In this document: positions 45,676 to 54,882 of the stretch, in pieces
How positions within the stretch are numbered: the stretch's first letter is position 1
Layout: each line of letters begins with the position of its first letter
Notes under the pieces: model-generated
What the model was told of the DNA's origin: nothing
Databases searched by the model: none
Seen by the model: only the letters and a program-made list of their open reading frames with translations
Assembly (NCBI GenBank): GCA_905142475.1
Contig: LR990730.1
Span: 682,001 to 746,000 of the forward strand
Length of the DNA: 64,000 nucleotides
Source of the DNA: Xanthomonas hydrangeae
GTDB lineage: Bacteria > Pseudomonadota > Gammaproteobacteria > Xanthomonadales > Xanthomonadaceae
Direction of reading: 5' to 3'
Position numbers and translations under genes: made by a program

Positions 45676-46143
45676 GGGAGGCGTAGAGCTTGGGTCAGGT
45701 AGGCCTACGGTGAGGCGCGCGCTTTGTGTTCGCAAGTGGCTGATATTAAAGAGAAAAAATAATTAAGTGTTTCGGCAAATTGGGGCGATTGAAGGTGGTT
45801 GGTTCTAATCCACGATCCGGTTTGATTGATTCGATTGGGATGCACACAGGCGCTCTGACTTAGGCGCCCGACGCCTTCAAGACCGTTAGTGGTGCTCCTA
45901 GGTAAGGACTGGCCACCATCTATGGTGGCCGGTCTCCCACTAACTATGCTGAGCCGCACAAGCCTTGTGTGGTGGCAGTTTCGCGGTAGGCACTTGAACG
46001 TTGCCCGTCGACTGGTGCCGTGCGGCCGTTTGCTCAATTGTCGTCGGCTTGTTTAGTTTGCCGCGCACCGTGTTGGCTGGCAGCAGCGGGCAGGGAGATC
46101 AGCGGCGTTGCGTGCGCGGAGCGTCGCTGCTCAGCGCCATCGC
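45676..46143. other. Non-coding right part of the accessory island
   Basis: About 470 bp with an AT-rich patch near 45740-45770, a perfect 9-bp-arm palindrome GGCCACCAT-CT-ATGGTGGCC at 45911-45930, and the right 28-bp inverted repeat at 45935-45962. The sequence at 45801-45825 resembles a tRNA T-arm but does not fold into a tRNA. It looks like the junction of the island with the chromosome. Confidence 0.45.
45935..45962 (-). repeat. Right 28-bp inverted repeat of the accessory island
   Basis: Inverted partner of 43011-43038, with one mismatch. Directly next to it is the 20-bp palindrome at 45911-45930. Confidence 0.7.
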
Positions 46144-46971
46144 TCACCCGCGCGACCCAACTCCGCCGGTCAACGCGCGGATGCTGCCGGCGTCGGCCTG
46201 GTGGACCGGATTGCATACCAGCAGGATCAGATCGGTGCGGCCCTCCACTGCGAAGGAGGAATATTCCATCTCGATCTCGCCAAGGACGGGGTGGCGGATG
46301 TGCTTGATGCCATCGCTGGGGTCGTTGACCTCGCCGGCTTCCCACAAGCGGGCGAAATCTTCGCTGCGGCTGCGCAACTCTTCCACCAGCGGGGCGATGG
46401 CGGCGTTGGCCCCTGCGCGCGCTGCATCGGCGCGGAACACGGTGACCAGCGATCTGGCCACGCCTTCCCAATCCAGATTCATCACCCGCGATGCAGGGCT
46501 CAGGAACATCAGCCGCAACACATTGCGTTCGCCGGGCGGCAACGTTGCATAGTCGGTGAGCACCGCTGCGGCCGCCGCGTTCCACGCGACCACCTCCCAG
46601 CTCACCGTGCGGATGAAGGCCGGGCTGGTTTCCATCGCATCGAGCACGCGTTGCAGCCGCGGGGTGACGCCGGCGGGCGGGTGATAGCGCACGTCGGGCA
46701 GGCGCCCCAGCCCGAGCAGGAACAGGTGCTCGCGTTCGGCATCGGTGAGCAGCAAGGCCTTGGCGATGCGGTTCAACACGTCTGCCGAGGGCGCGCCGCC
46801 GCGGCCCTGTTCCAGCCAGCTGTACCAGGTGGCGCTGATGTTGGCGCGCTGCGCCACTTCTTCCCGGCGCAGGCCGGGCGTGCGCCGCCGGCCGCCGGGA
46901 TAGCCCAGCGCGGCAGGGTCCAGGCGTTCGCGCCGCTCGCGCAGGTAACTACTGAGAGTGGCGTCGGCCAT
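46144..46971 (-). CDS. XRE regulator with MmyB-like ligand-binding domain
   Basis: Protein of 275 residues. The N-terminal HTH (TPGLRREEVAQRANISATWY...EQGRG) and the C-terminal MmyB-like domain (TVSWEVVAWNAAAAAVL, ...MNLDWEGVARSLV) are typical of a large Actino/Proteobacterial regulator family that binds fatty-acid-like or other small ligands. It is divergent from an SDR oxidoreductase gene (102-bp gap), which it probably represses. Regulators of this family commonly sit next to SDR genes. Confidence 0.87.
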   Translation of the reverse strand: MADATLSSYLRERRERLDPAALGYPGGRRRTPGLRREEVAQRANISATWYSWLEQGRGGAPSADVLNRIAKALLLTDAEREHLFLLGLGRLPDVRYHPPAGVTPRLQRVLDAMETSPAFIRTVSWEVVAWNAAAAAVLTDYATLPPGERNVLRLMFLSPASRVMNLDWEGVARSLVTVFRADAARAGANAAIAPLVEELRSRSEDFARLWEAGEVNDPSDGIKHIRHPVLGEIEMEYSSFAVEGRTDLILLVCNPVHQADAGSIRALTGGVGSRG

Positions 46972-47073
46972 GGTCCGATCCTGTTATTGGTTATACCGGG
47001 ATAATCTCACGACTGTAAGGGTATCTCTGGCGTCGATAGCATTGCGATTCCTTCTGAATCGGTAGAGATTGAC

Positions 47074-47961
47074 ATGCAAGTGTTCGTCACAGGTGCCACC
47101 GGTTGGGTGGGCACAGCGGTGGTCGATGAGTTGCTGCAGTACGGGCATCGCGTGCTCGGTCTGGCGCGGTCGCCCGAAAAAGCGCAGACGTTGAAGGCGA
47201 AAGGCGCCGATGTGTTGCACGCAACGCTGGACGATCTGGACAGCCTGCGCACGGCCGCGCGCGCTGCCGATGGCGTGATCCATCTGGCCTTCAATCACGA
47301 TTTTTCCCGCTATACCGAAAATGCCGCGCAGGATCGCCTGGTGATCGACACGCTGGGCGATGCGTTGCAAGGCAGCGACAAGCCGCTGCTGGTGACCTCC
47401 ACCTTGTCGGCGTTGCGTGCGTTCGGTCGGGTCGCCAGCGAAGCCGATCTGCCTGCATCGGATCCGTCCTACCCGCGCCGTTCGGAAGAGGCCACGCGTC
47501 GGCTCGGCGAGCGCGGCGTGCGTGCGGCCACCGTCCGCTTGCCGTCCTCGGTTCACGGCGTTGGCGAAATCCATGGCTTTGTGCCGATGCTGATCGACCT
47601 GGCGCGCGAGACGGGCGTATCGGCCTACATCGGAGAAGGCGCCAATCGCTGGCCGGCGGTGCATGTTGCCGACGCGGCCCGGCTGTATCGGCTGGCGCTG
47701 GAAGGTGCGACGCGTCAGGCCGCCTACCATGCCGTTGCCGACAGCGGGGTGCGATTCCGCGAGATCGCCGAAGCGATCGGGCACAAGCTGGGCTTGCCGG
47801 TGGAGTCGCGCGATGCCGCGCATTTCGGTTGGTTCGCGGGCTTCGCCAGCGAAGATGTGCCCGCCTCCAGCGAGGCAACGCGGCAGCAGTTGGGGTGGCA
47901 GCCGAGCGGTCTGGGATTACTGGCCGATATCGCGCAACCGGCGTATTACGCGGGCCGCTGA
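47074..47961 (+). CDS. NAD(P)-dependent epimerase/SDR-family oxidoreductase
   Basis: Extended short-chain dehydrogenase-like protein of 295 residues. The Rossmann motif VTGATGWVGTAVVDEL is at the N-terminus; GVIHLAF and VTSTLSAL are the central strands. No YxxxK pair is evident at the usual place (PSYPRRSEEATRRL), so catalysis may be atypical; a reductase or NmrA-like redox sensor role is possible. The substrate is unknown. Likely controlled by the divergent XRE/MmyB regulator. Confidence 0.8.
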   Translation: MQVFVTGATGWVGTAVVDELLQYGHRVLGLARSPEKAQTLKAKGADVLHATLDDLDSLRTAARAADGVIHLAFNHDFSRYTENAAQDRLVIDTLGDALQGSDKPLLVTSTLSALRAFGRVASEADLPASDPSYPRRSEEATRRLGERGVRAATVRLPSSVHGVGEIHGFVPMLIDLARETGVSAYIGEGANRWPAVHVADAARLYRLALEGATRQAAYHAVADSGVRFREIAEAIGHKLGLPVESRDAAHFGWFAGFASEDVPASSEATRQQLGWQPSGLGLLADIAQPAYYAGR

Positions 47962-48190
47962 GTCGGCACCGCGCTGTGCGGCCGAAGATTGCGCGCGGCC
48001 GCGCAGCGATCAGAGCTCACAAAATTGAGCGTGTCCGGATGCGTGGGCATCGAGCGCGCCTGCGTGCCAGACGTGCGTTGGTCTGTGCGCTTGCGCAGCC
48101 TCTTATCGACTTGCGCACATCACCTCATGCGGCAGCGCGCACCGGCACTCCACACCAAACGCAGCGCTTACACAGTGCGTGGCGCCGCGC
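47962..48190. other. Intergenic region, 229 bp
   Basis: Between the SDR gene and the dsbD stop (convergent). No clean hairpin terminator is visible and no gene is supported. Confidence 0.3.
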
Positions 48191-50533
48191 TCACCGCGCT
48201 GCGCGCAGCAACGCATCCTCGGTGATCGCATTGGTCAGCACGGTCGGCAATACCGCCGGTGGTGTGCCGGGCCCGTAGACCACGTACAACGGCACACCGA
48301 CCGCCTGGTGCTGGTCGAGAAAGGCGCTGATCTTGGGGTCGACATTGGTCCAGTCGCCTTTCATGTAGACCGCATCGACCCGGCGCAGCGCATCGCGGAA
48401 CTCGGCGCTGCTCAGCACGTTCTTTTCGTTGGCCTTGCAGGTCACGCACCAGTCGGCAGTCATGTTGACGAACACCACGCGGTTGTCGGCGCGCAGGCGG
48501 TCGAGCAACTGCGGCGAGAACGTCACCACGCCTTCGGCGGCGGTGGCGGCCGGCAGGCTGAGGCGGGTGACCGCAATCACCGGCACGATGGCCAGCACCA
48601 GCATCACCGCAGCCAGGCCCATGCCGAGGCGATGGCTCTTCCAGCGGCTGCGCTCGAAGCAGAACAGGCCCAGCGCAAGCAGGGTGGCGCCGACCAGCAT
48701 CAGTGCCAGCGCATCCACGCCGCGCTGCTTGCCCAACACCCACAACAACCAGATCGCGGTGAGATACATCGGGAACGCCAACACCTGCTTGAGCGTTTCC
48801 ATCCACGCACCGGGCGTGGGCAGGCGCCGCGCCAGCGAGGGAATGAAGCCGATCAGCAGGAACGGCAGCGCCAGCCCCAGGCCCAGCGCCAGGAACACCA
48901 GCATCGCCAGCAGCGCCGGTGCGGTGAACGCGTACGCCAGGGCGGTGCCCATGAACGGGGCGATGCAGGGGCTTGCCACCACGCAGGCCAGCACGCCGGT
49001 GAAGAAATCACCGAGTGGGCCGTTGCGCGATGCCAGCGACTGGCCGATACCGCCCAGATTGCTGCCCAGCGTGAACACGCCCGACAGGCTCAGGCCCACC
49101 GCAAACATCAGATACGCCAGTGCGGCGACGAACCACGGCTGCTGCAGCTGGAAGCCCCAGCCGGCCGCTTGCCCGGCCGCACGCAGGCCGATCACCAGCC
49201 CGCCGATGGCGGCGAACGACACCAGCACGCCCAGCGAATACCAGATGGCATGGCTGCGCGCATGGCTACGGCTCTCGCCGCTGTGGGCCAGGCCCAGCAC
49301 CTTCAGCGACAGGATCGGCAGCACGCACGGCATCAGGTTCAAGATCAACCCGCCGAGCAGGGCCAGCACCAGCATGGCCAGCAGGCCTTTTTCGGTATGT
49401 GGCGGCTGGGTGCGCTGCGGGTTGTCGGCCGAGGCATCGGCAGCCGGGGCTGCGCTGGTGTCGGGCCTTGCGGCAGGCGCCGGTTCGCTGGGCGTCTGCC
49501 CGGCGGCCAGCGGCGAAATCATCAGCGGCGCGGTCTGCGCCTGGTTCTGCGGCGACACCGTGCCGGGCGGCAACTCCAGCGCGACGCGGCGGGTCATCGG
49601 CGGGTAGCAGATGCCGTCGGTCTGGCAGCCCTGAAAGGTCGCTACCAGGGTCACCTTTGCCGGATCTGCGTGGTCGCGCAGCAGCGGCAGGGTGACTTCG
49701 GCCTGGTCGAAATACACCACCACATCGCCGAAATGCTCGTCGCGGTGCGCCTTGCCCTGCGGCCAGCGCGGCAGCCCGGTCCGCACGCCACCGGCGCCTT
49801 CCAGTGCCAGCGAGGTGCGGTCGCGGTAGATGTAATAGCCGGGCGCCGGGGTGAAGCGCAGCAACAGGCTGTTGCCGTCGCCGACGATGGCTTCGAAGGT
49901 GAAGGCCTGCTCGGCCGGCAGCGGCAGTGCGTCTACGCCGGCTGCCTGGCCGGGGCTGCCGAACAGGCGCGGGGCGGCGGCCGGGGCGCGCGGCACCAGC
50001 GACCCCAGGTTTTCGCGCTGTGCGGCAGGCGCAGCGGCGGCGGGCGAGGCCGATGCCGCCGAAGCCTCGGGCAGGCTCACGCGCAGTTCGCGACGCTGCG
50101 GCGGGTAGCACACGCCGGCATCGGCGCAGCCCTGGTACTGCACCTGCAACACGGCGGTTTGCAGCGCAGGCTCGGCCTTGCCGGCCAGCTTGGCCTGCAG
50201 CTGCTTGCGGTAGGTCTGCACCTGGCCGAAGAACTCGTCGTGCTTGCTCTGCCCTTCCGGCAGCGCCAGTTCGCCGGCGGCAAAGCCTTGCCCGGTTTTG
50301 ACGCTGATGCGGTGGCGATACAGGTAATAGCCCGGCGCGATCTTCCAGCTCAGGGCGATGCTGTCGCGGCTATCGGCCGTGGCGCTCAGCGTGAATGCCT
50401 GATCCACCGGCAGCAGGTCGGCCTCGGTGACGGCGGCCTGCGCGGGCAATGGCGCCAGCAGCGCCAGCGGTGCTGCGAACAACGGTACGGCCAGCAATGC
50501 GCAGCGGGCGATCCAGCGGGACAGAGACTTCAT
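48191..50533 (-). CDS. dsbD: Thiol:disulfide interchange protein DsbD, with two N-terminal alpha domains
   Basis: Membrane reductase of 780 residues that carries electrons from cytosolic thioredoxin to the periplasm. A signal peptide (ends AQAAVTEAD) is followed by two tandem DsbD-alpha-like domains, each with its own Cys pair (CADAGVCYPP and CQTDGICYPP). The eight-helix beta domain has MPCVLPILSLK and ASPCIAPFMG, and the C-terminal thioredoxin-like gamma domain has the redox motif WCVTC. The usual DsbD is ~570-600 residues with one alpha domain, so the extra length is a domain duplication. ATG 50533 (MKSLSRW) chosen. Downstream of cutA. Confidence 0.93.
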   Translation of the reverse strand: MKSLSRWIARCALLAVPLFAAPLALLAPLPAQAAVTEADLLPVDQAFTLSATADSRDSIALSWKIAPGYYLYRHRISVKTGQGFAAGELALPEGQSKHDEFFGQVQTYRKQLQAKLAGKAEPALQTAVLQVQYQGCADAGVCYPPQRRELRVSLPEASAASASPAAAAPAAQRENLGSLVPRAPAAAPRLFGSPGQAAGVDALPLPAEQAFTFEAIVGDGNSLLLRFTPAPGYYIYRDRTSLALEGAGGVRTGLPRWPQGKAHRDEHFGDVVVYFDQAEVTLPLLRDHADPAKVTLVATFQGCQTDGICYPPMTRRVALELPPGTVSPQNQAQTAPLMISPLAAGQTPSEPAPAARPDTSAAPAADASADNPQRTQPPHTEKGLLAMLVLALLGGLILNLMPCVLPILSLKVLGLAHSGESRSHARSHAIWYSLGVLVSFAAIGGLVIGLRAAGQAAGWGFQLQQPWFVAALAYLMFAVGLSLSGVFTLGSNLGGIGQSLASRNGPLGDFFTGVLACVVASPCIAPFMGTALAYAFTAPALLAMLVFLALGLGLALPFLLIGFIPSLARRLPTPGAWMETLKQVLAFPMYLTAIWLLWVLGKQRGVDALALMLVGATLLALGLFCFERSRWKSHRLGMGLAAVMLVLAIVPVIAVTRLSLPAATAAEGVVTFSPQLLDRLRADNRVVFVNMTADWCVTCKANEKNVLSSAEFRDALRRVDAVYMKGDWTNVDPKISAFLDQHQAVGVPLYVVYGPGTPPAVLPTVLTNAITEDALLRAAR

Positions 50534-50538
50534 GGACG

Positions 50539-50870
50539 TCAGGATTCCTTGCGGGTTTCGGCCCGGACCCAATCGAGATATGCCGGCAGCCCGGCGCTGG
50601 CTTGGACCGCGACCGCCTCCGGCAGTTCATACGGATGCAGTGCCTGCAGCCGCGCAATGGCGTCAGGCAGGCGGTCTTCCCAGGTCTTGATCAACAGCTG
50701 CACTTCCTGACTGCGCTCGATCGCCCCATTCCAGCGGTACAGCGACTGCACGCCGGGCACCTGGTGACGCAGGCGGCCAGGCGCTCGTTGAGCAGCGCGT
50801 GCGCAATGCTATCGGCGCTGTCGGCATCCGGGCAGGTACTGAACAACACATGGAGGGAAGAGGCGCTCAC
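50539..50870 (-). pseudogene. cutA: Divalent-cation tolerance protein CutA, frameshifted
   Basis: The N-terminal half starts at GTG 50870 (VSASSLHVLFSTCPDADSAD...NERLAACVTR). The C-terminal half reads in the next frame (PGVQSLYRWNGAIERSQEVQ...PAYLDWVRAETRKES). The shift is at the GG pair 50760-50761: restoring one G gives CVTRVPGVQS-like continuity and a protein of ~110 residues, the CutA length. CutA trimers bind copper and are linked to metal tolerance. It is in front of dsbD with a 5-bp gap, the usual order. Natural decay and sequencing error are both possible. Confidence 0.75.
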
Positions 50871-51138
50871 GTAGCTGCGCAGTGTAATCCTCCGCTTACG
50901 CGGGATCGACCGCACGTTCCGGAACGCTGCGGTGACTTCGCGCAATACAGCTTTCGGCAATCGATGCGGGCAGCGTCTTGGCAGTCGGGCGCTGATGACC
51001 GGCAAGGTGCGGTGCGATGACCGGCTGCGCAGGAGCGCTACCGCTGCGGTGGTCCGGGGCGCGAATGGAACGTCGGCCAGGAAATGTCACTGGGCCGACA
51101 TTCGAGCCGCATCCGAAGCCGATTGGCCGGTAAACCAC

Positions 51139-51228
51139 ATGCACCGGCCCGACGCACTGGGCACCGGGCCAGGATGGATCAATATGCATCGGCCCGACGC
51201 CTCAAGCGCCGGGCCGGGCTGGATCAAT
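51139..51228. repeat. Tandem 45-bp imperfect repeat with GC-rich inverted arms
   Basis: Two consecutive 45-bp units starting ATGCAYCGGCCCGACGC and ending GGATCAAT. Each contains an inverted CGGCCC/GGGCCGG pair able to form a hairpin. The second copy overlaps the stop codon of the endonuclease gene. The layout resembles a REP-type or terminator-like element. Confidence 0.6.
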
Positions 51229-53017
51229 TGGCCAGCTGGCAGCTGGCCGGCTTGGCCGAGGTGAACAGGCTCGCCGTCGCCCATTCGGGGTGATCCACGA
51301 ACGGATTGCGGTTGCCCTGGAAGCTGAAGACCACCTGGTTGCGCGCACGTTCGGCATCGTCCGGCGGGTCGGCCTGGTGCCAGGCCAGCAGCGTGGACAA
51401 CAGCCCCATGTAGGCCGGCGAGGCCGAGGTCTGCACGATCTTGCTGCGGTCGTCGGTGAGCTCCAGGTCCGGCTCGGACTGCCCGGTGGCCGCATCAAGG
51501 CCGCCCTCGTAGCGGATCGCCATGTACATCACCGCGCGCGCCATGTCGCCCTTGCGCTTGCCCCACACTTCGAAGGTGCCGCTGTTGCCGTCGGGCGTGC
51601 GCACCCAGTTGGAGTTGCCCGGATAGCGCCCGCTGCCGCCGCCACTGCCGTCGTTGACCTCGGTGACCCGCTCGCCGCAGCTGCTGGTGCAGGCCGCGTA
51701 GGGTTTGTTGCCGCGGTCGGCGTTGAAGCCGGTGTCGGTCAGATACAGCATGTGGGTGTCGGTGTAGGGCGCATACGGCAGCCCCTTGTCGCCGCTGGCG
51801 CTGCCGAAGCCCAGCGAGTTGGGCCAGGTGTGCTCGCGGTTGTAGGTCAGCCCGCTGCCGGTGCCGGCGCGGTCGCTGCCCTTGGCATAGCTGCGGTTGC
51901 GGTAGGCGTCCAGGACCCGGCCGCTGTTGTTGGGATCCTCGTCGGCCATTTCCAGAATGGTCCAGGTGCTGGTGCCCGAGCCGCTGTACGGATAGACCGT
52001 GTGGCCCTTGATCACGGTGTGCAGCGAGCAGCGCAGCTGGCTGGCATTGGCGGTGTTGACCCGCGCGTAGTAGCCGGTGCCGCCGCCGCTGGCCGTGGCC
52101 ACGGTGAAGGCGATGGCCTGGTTGGCGGCCGGGCTCAGCCCGCTGGCGTCGCGGATGGCGCTGGCGGTGATCGACAGGGTGCAGCGCTCGCCACCCACCA
52201 GGGCGGTGTTGGTGGACAGGCTGAAGCGGGTACCGCTGGTCGGGTAGCTCAGCGCCACCGTGCCGGAGCTGGCGCAGCTCAGCGCGAAGGCGCCGCTGCT
52301 CAGCGTCACCGCCTCGCTGAAGCCCACCGCCAGATCGCCCGCTGCCGGGAAGTTGGTGGCGCCCTGGGTTGGAGTGGTGCTGGTGATCGATGGTGCAGCG
52401 CCGGTTTCGCCGCCACCGCCGCTGCCGGTGAAGCTCTGGCCGCGATTGCACGCGCCAAAGGTCTGCGCCGACGAGCCGGCCCAGCTGAAGTTGGCCGCGC
52501 TGCTGCCGGTGCCGGTGAGTTGCAGCGAACTGCCGACCGCGCTGCTGTTGCTCTCGCTGACCGGCAGGTTCTGGCTGGTGACGCCGCCGGCGGGGCCACC
52601 GCTGCCGGTGATGGCGCCTTCGTAGCTGAGGAACTGCACCAGCTGCCCGTTGGGGTCGACCAGCGCCACACCGTCGTTGGGCCCGTTCTGCACGCCATTG
52701 CTGGCGTAGCTGACCGTGGCCACGCGCACCTGGCTGCCGCAGCTGACCAGGCTGCCGGCCGGCACCGCGGTGTTGGCATAGACCGTCGCCGCACTCGGTG
52801 CGCTGCCGTTGTACAGATAGATGCGGTAGCCGCTCAGCGATTCGCCGGCGGTGGCCACCACTTCCACGGCTTCGCCGCTGTCGCCGGAGGCACCCGCGTC
52901 GTCGTAATGCAGTTCGTTGATGAACACCGCGGCGTGGGCGGTGGGGATGGCCAGTGCGAACGCACAGGCCAGGGGAAGAATGCAGCTCAGGGACACAGCA
53001 CGGGACGGCAACCTCAT
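51224..53017 (-). CDS. Secreted endonuclease I family nuclease with N-terminal LTD and Big domains
   Basis: Exported protein of 597 residues. Signal peptide (~1-32, ...PTAHAAVF). A lamin-tail-like domain starts FINELHYDDAGASGDSGEAV. A Big_5-like Ig domain follows (APSITSTTPTQGATNFPAAG). The C-terminal endonuclease I domain has NREHTWPNS (catalytic His), FNADRGNKPY, GDMARAVMYMA and GNRNPFVDHPE. It probably degrades extracellular DNA, for nutrition or to clear DNA traps. The 80-bp Tn3-type repeat lies just upstream, at the boundary of the mobile region. Confidence 0.87.
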   Translation of the reverse strand: MRLPSRAVSLSCILPLACAFALAIPTAHAAVFINELHYDDAGASGDSGEAVEVVATAGESLSGYRIYLYNGSAPSAATVYANTAVPAGSLVSCGSQVRVATVSYASNGVQNGPNDGVALVDPNGQLVQFLSYEGAITGSGGPAGGVTSQNLPVSESNSSAVGSSLQLTGTGSSAANFSWAGSSAQTFGACNRGQSFTGSGGGGETGAAPSITSTTPTQGATNFPAAGDLAVGFSEAVTLSSGAFALSCASSGTVALSYPTSGTRFSLSTNTALVGGERCTLSITASAIRDASGLSPAANQAIAFTVATASGGGTGYYARVNTANASQLRCSLHTVIKGHTVYPYSGSGTSTWTILEMADEDPNNSGRVLDAYRNRSYAKGSDRAGTGSGLTYNREHTWPNSLGFGSASGDKGLPYAPYTDTHMLYLTDTGFNADRGNKPYAACTSSCGERVTEVNDGSGGGSGRYPGNSNWVRTPDGNSGTFEVWGKRKGDMARAVMYMAIRYEGGLDAATGQSEPDLELTDDRSKIVQTSASPAYMGLLSTLLAWHQADPPDDAERARNQVVFSFQGNRNPFVDHPEWATASLFTSAKPASCQLAN

Positions 53018-53058
53018 CGACAGCTCCTTGTGATCGGGGAATGCGTTGCCGACTGTAA

Positions 53059-53138
53059 GGGGTTCAGCCGACATACGTGTAAAAATAGCTCACAAGATCG
53101 GATTTCATCCATTACATCAGTGAGTTAGCGGATATTTT
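53059..53138 (+). repeat. Tn3-type terminal inverted repeat (left copy)
   Basis: 80 bp starting GGGGTTCAGCCGACATACGT. The first ~38 bp (to CTCACAAG) have the GGGG-start and AAG-type end of Tn3-family inverted repeats. It directly follows the tnpA fragment's stop codon, the usual place for the IR next to a Tn3 transposase C-terminus. Its inverted partner is 60461-60540 (about 87% identical). Confidence 0.8.
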
Positions 53139-53150
53139 GGCGCAACAAAA

Positions 53151-53830
53151 CTACACGACTAATGCCAGTTCAGTCTCATACGGTTCCGGGACCGCCTCCA
53201 CATCAATCAGGTAATCCCCGAAGCGTTTTACATGGCTGGTCACGTACGGGCTGAGAAAAGCCACATCCTTCCGCGTGATCTTCCACCCCTGCCGCATCAG
53301 AGACTTCATGATCCGGGTCTGTTCGACCACGTTGTAGAAGATGACTGCATTGGAAACTAGGTCGTTGTACTTGACGGCTTTCTCCTGCTCGACGGGGTCG
53401 TTGTCGGCAATCACCCCTTCCCCGCCGAAGAAGAAATACTTTGCGAAGCCGTTATAGGCCTCCACCTTGTTGGTCGAGGCGGTGATCTGTTCGCGCAACT
53501 CGCGGTTGGAGATGTACTGCAGCAGGAACAAGGTGCGCACGGCTGAACCGAGCGCCTTGAAGGTCTGGTACAGCCGGTTCTTGCGGCTGTAGTTGCCCAG
53601 CTTGCGCATCAGCGTCGAGGCCGCGATCTTGCCGGTCTTGATCGAGAGCACGACCTGCATCAGGTCCTTCCAGTGCGTCTCGATCAGATCCCAGTCGACA
53701 GTGTCCCGGAACAGCGCGGGCCACGGTACGTCTGAGCACGCTGGAACAGCTCCTGGCGCAGCTGCGGCCACCGCGCCCCGTTGGCGAACAAGTAACGTCT
53801 GGGAAGGACGAAACCTCCCCAGACGCAAAT
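53151..53830 (-). pseudogene. tnpA: Tn3-family transposase (TnpA), C-terminal fragment
   Basis: About 200 residues of the C-terminal catalytic half of a Tn3-type transposase: DTVDWDLIETHWKDLMQVVL, STLMRKLGNYSRKNRLYQTF, LRTLFLL-like LRYISN, and KVEAYNGFAKYFFFGGEGV with the late acid of the DDE triad. The sequence before DTVDW shifts frame (ARWPQLRQELFQRAQT-like sequence in another frame) and no N-terminal ~700 residues exist. The 5' end abuts the secreted protein gene at 53833, which replaced the rest of tnpA. Confidence 0.85.
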
Positions 53831-53832
53831 AG

Positions 53833-54882
53833 TCAGTTGCTTTGAGGAAAGCTAATGCCGGGCGAAGCGCCACCAAAGACGGAGCAACTACCGCGCGTCA
53901 GGTTGTTCTGCTCGAACGTCTGGCCGGCATTGCCCAGGCAAGTCGGGGCATTTGTCGTACCATCGTTTACCGCTACGTTTACCGCTACGTTTACCGTGAC
54001 GTGCGAGCCGCGATTGAACGACACCGTCTGAGTTCTGGCGCCGTTGCCAAAGATGTTGAATTCGGTCAGGCGCCAGATCTTATTGATATCCACCGTAGAG
54101 GCGCGCTGACTCACGCTGTAGGCCCTTCCGTTCACCGAAAACGACACGGTATCCACGCCCCCCGAGGTCGCAGAACCGGTCAGCTTGACACCAGCGATGC
54201 CCGAAACTGGCACCAGAGGCACTCGCACCGATTCGCTGTTAATCACGCAAGCGTTGCCTTCGTAAGCATCCCAGCCGGATGGGCAACCCGCCGCATCGTA
54301 TTCCGAGGTACTGTCCGCATATACCCAGCTTTCAATGAAGATGACCGGGTCAAAGCCATTACTTGAGTCTTCGTCGGCGTCGCTGGAGTAGACGTACTGT
54401 TGCCAGGTCTTGCACGAAGAAAAACCGAACTGCGCGCAAGCGGCGGGGTTGCTGTCGTTGTCGGTATTGATTTGCAGCGAGTATTGGACTACCCCAGTGG
54501 TCACGCCGCTTACGCTCGGGAACGAACCGACGGCTGAGTGGGTGAGCCTGCCCGTGCGTGCAGCGTAGTCATCGCCATTGCCGGTGATGAGCACACGGTT
54601 GTCGGTGGTGGTACGAGCGTTGCCGCTGGCAACGTGTCGTGGCTTCATGACCAACTTCGGCGGTGCGCCACAGCGTACCGCCTGCCACCCCATGTCCGGA
54701 AATGTCGAGCTAAAGCAGCCCTCCATAGCCGGAGCCTCGTGCTTGAGCGTAGTTTCCCATGCAGACATAGCCTCGGCACGGCCAGTATTGTTTATTGCAG
54801 CGACCTGCGCCGCTGCACCCGTGCTAACGATGCTTCCAACGATGCAGGCGCCAAGCATGTACTTCGATTTAAATTTTCTCAT
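53833..54882 (-). CDS. Secreted protein of unknown function
   Basis: Protein of 349 residues with a clear signal peptide (KKs then MLGACIVGSIVSTGAAAQ, cleavage near residue 26). The mature part is beta-rich with Cys pairs (EGCFSSTFPD, VRCGAPPK; ACAQFGFSSCKTW; AGCPSGWDAYEGNACVI) suggesting disulfides, and VYSSDADEDSSNGFDPV. I think related secreted proteins exist in Xanthomonas and Lysobacter, but I know no function. It lies inside the Tn3 element and replaced most of tnpA, so it is probably cargo. Confidence 0.72.
   Translation of the reverse strand: MRKFKSKYMLGACIVGSIVSTGAAAQVAAINNTGRAEAMSAWETTLKHEAPAMEGCFSSTFPDMGWQAVRCGAPPKLVMKPRHVASGNARTTTDNRVLITGNGDDYAARTGRLTHSAVGSFPSVSGVTTGVVQYSLQINTDNDSNPAACAQFGFSSCKTWQQYVYSSDADEDSSNGFDPVIFIESWVYADSTSEYDAAGCPSGWDAYEGNACVINSESVRVPLVPVSGIAGVKLTGSATSGGVDTVSFSVNGRAYSVSQRASTVDINKIWRLTEFNIFGNGARTQTVSFNRGSHVTVNVAVNVAVNDGTTNAPTCLGNAGQTFEQNNLTRGSCSVFGGASPGISFPQSN

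Noticed and set aside
45795..45830. T-arm-like sequence near the island edge (GGTTCTAATCC)
   Set aside because: No acceptor or anticodon arm nearby; cannot be called a tRNA fragment or attachment site.
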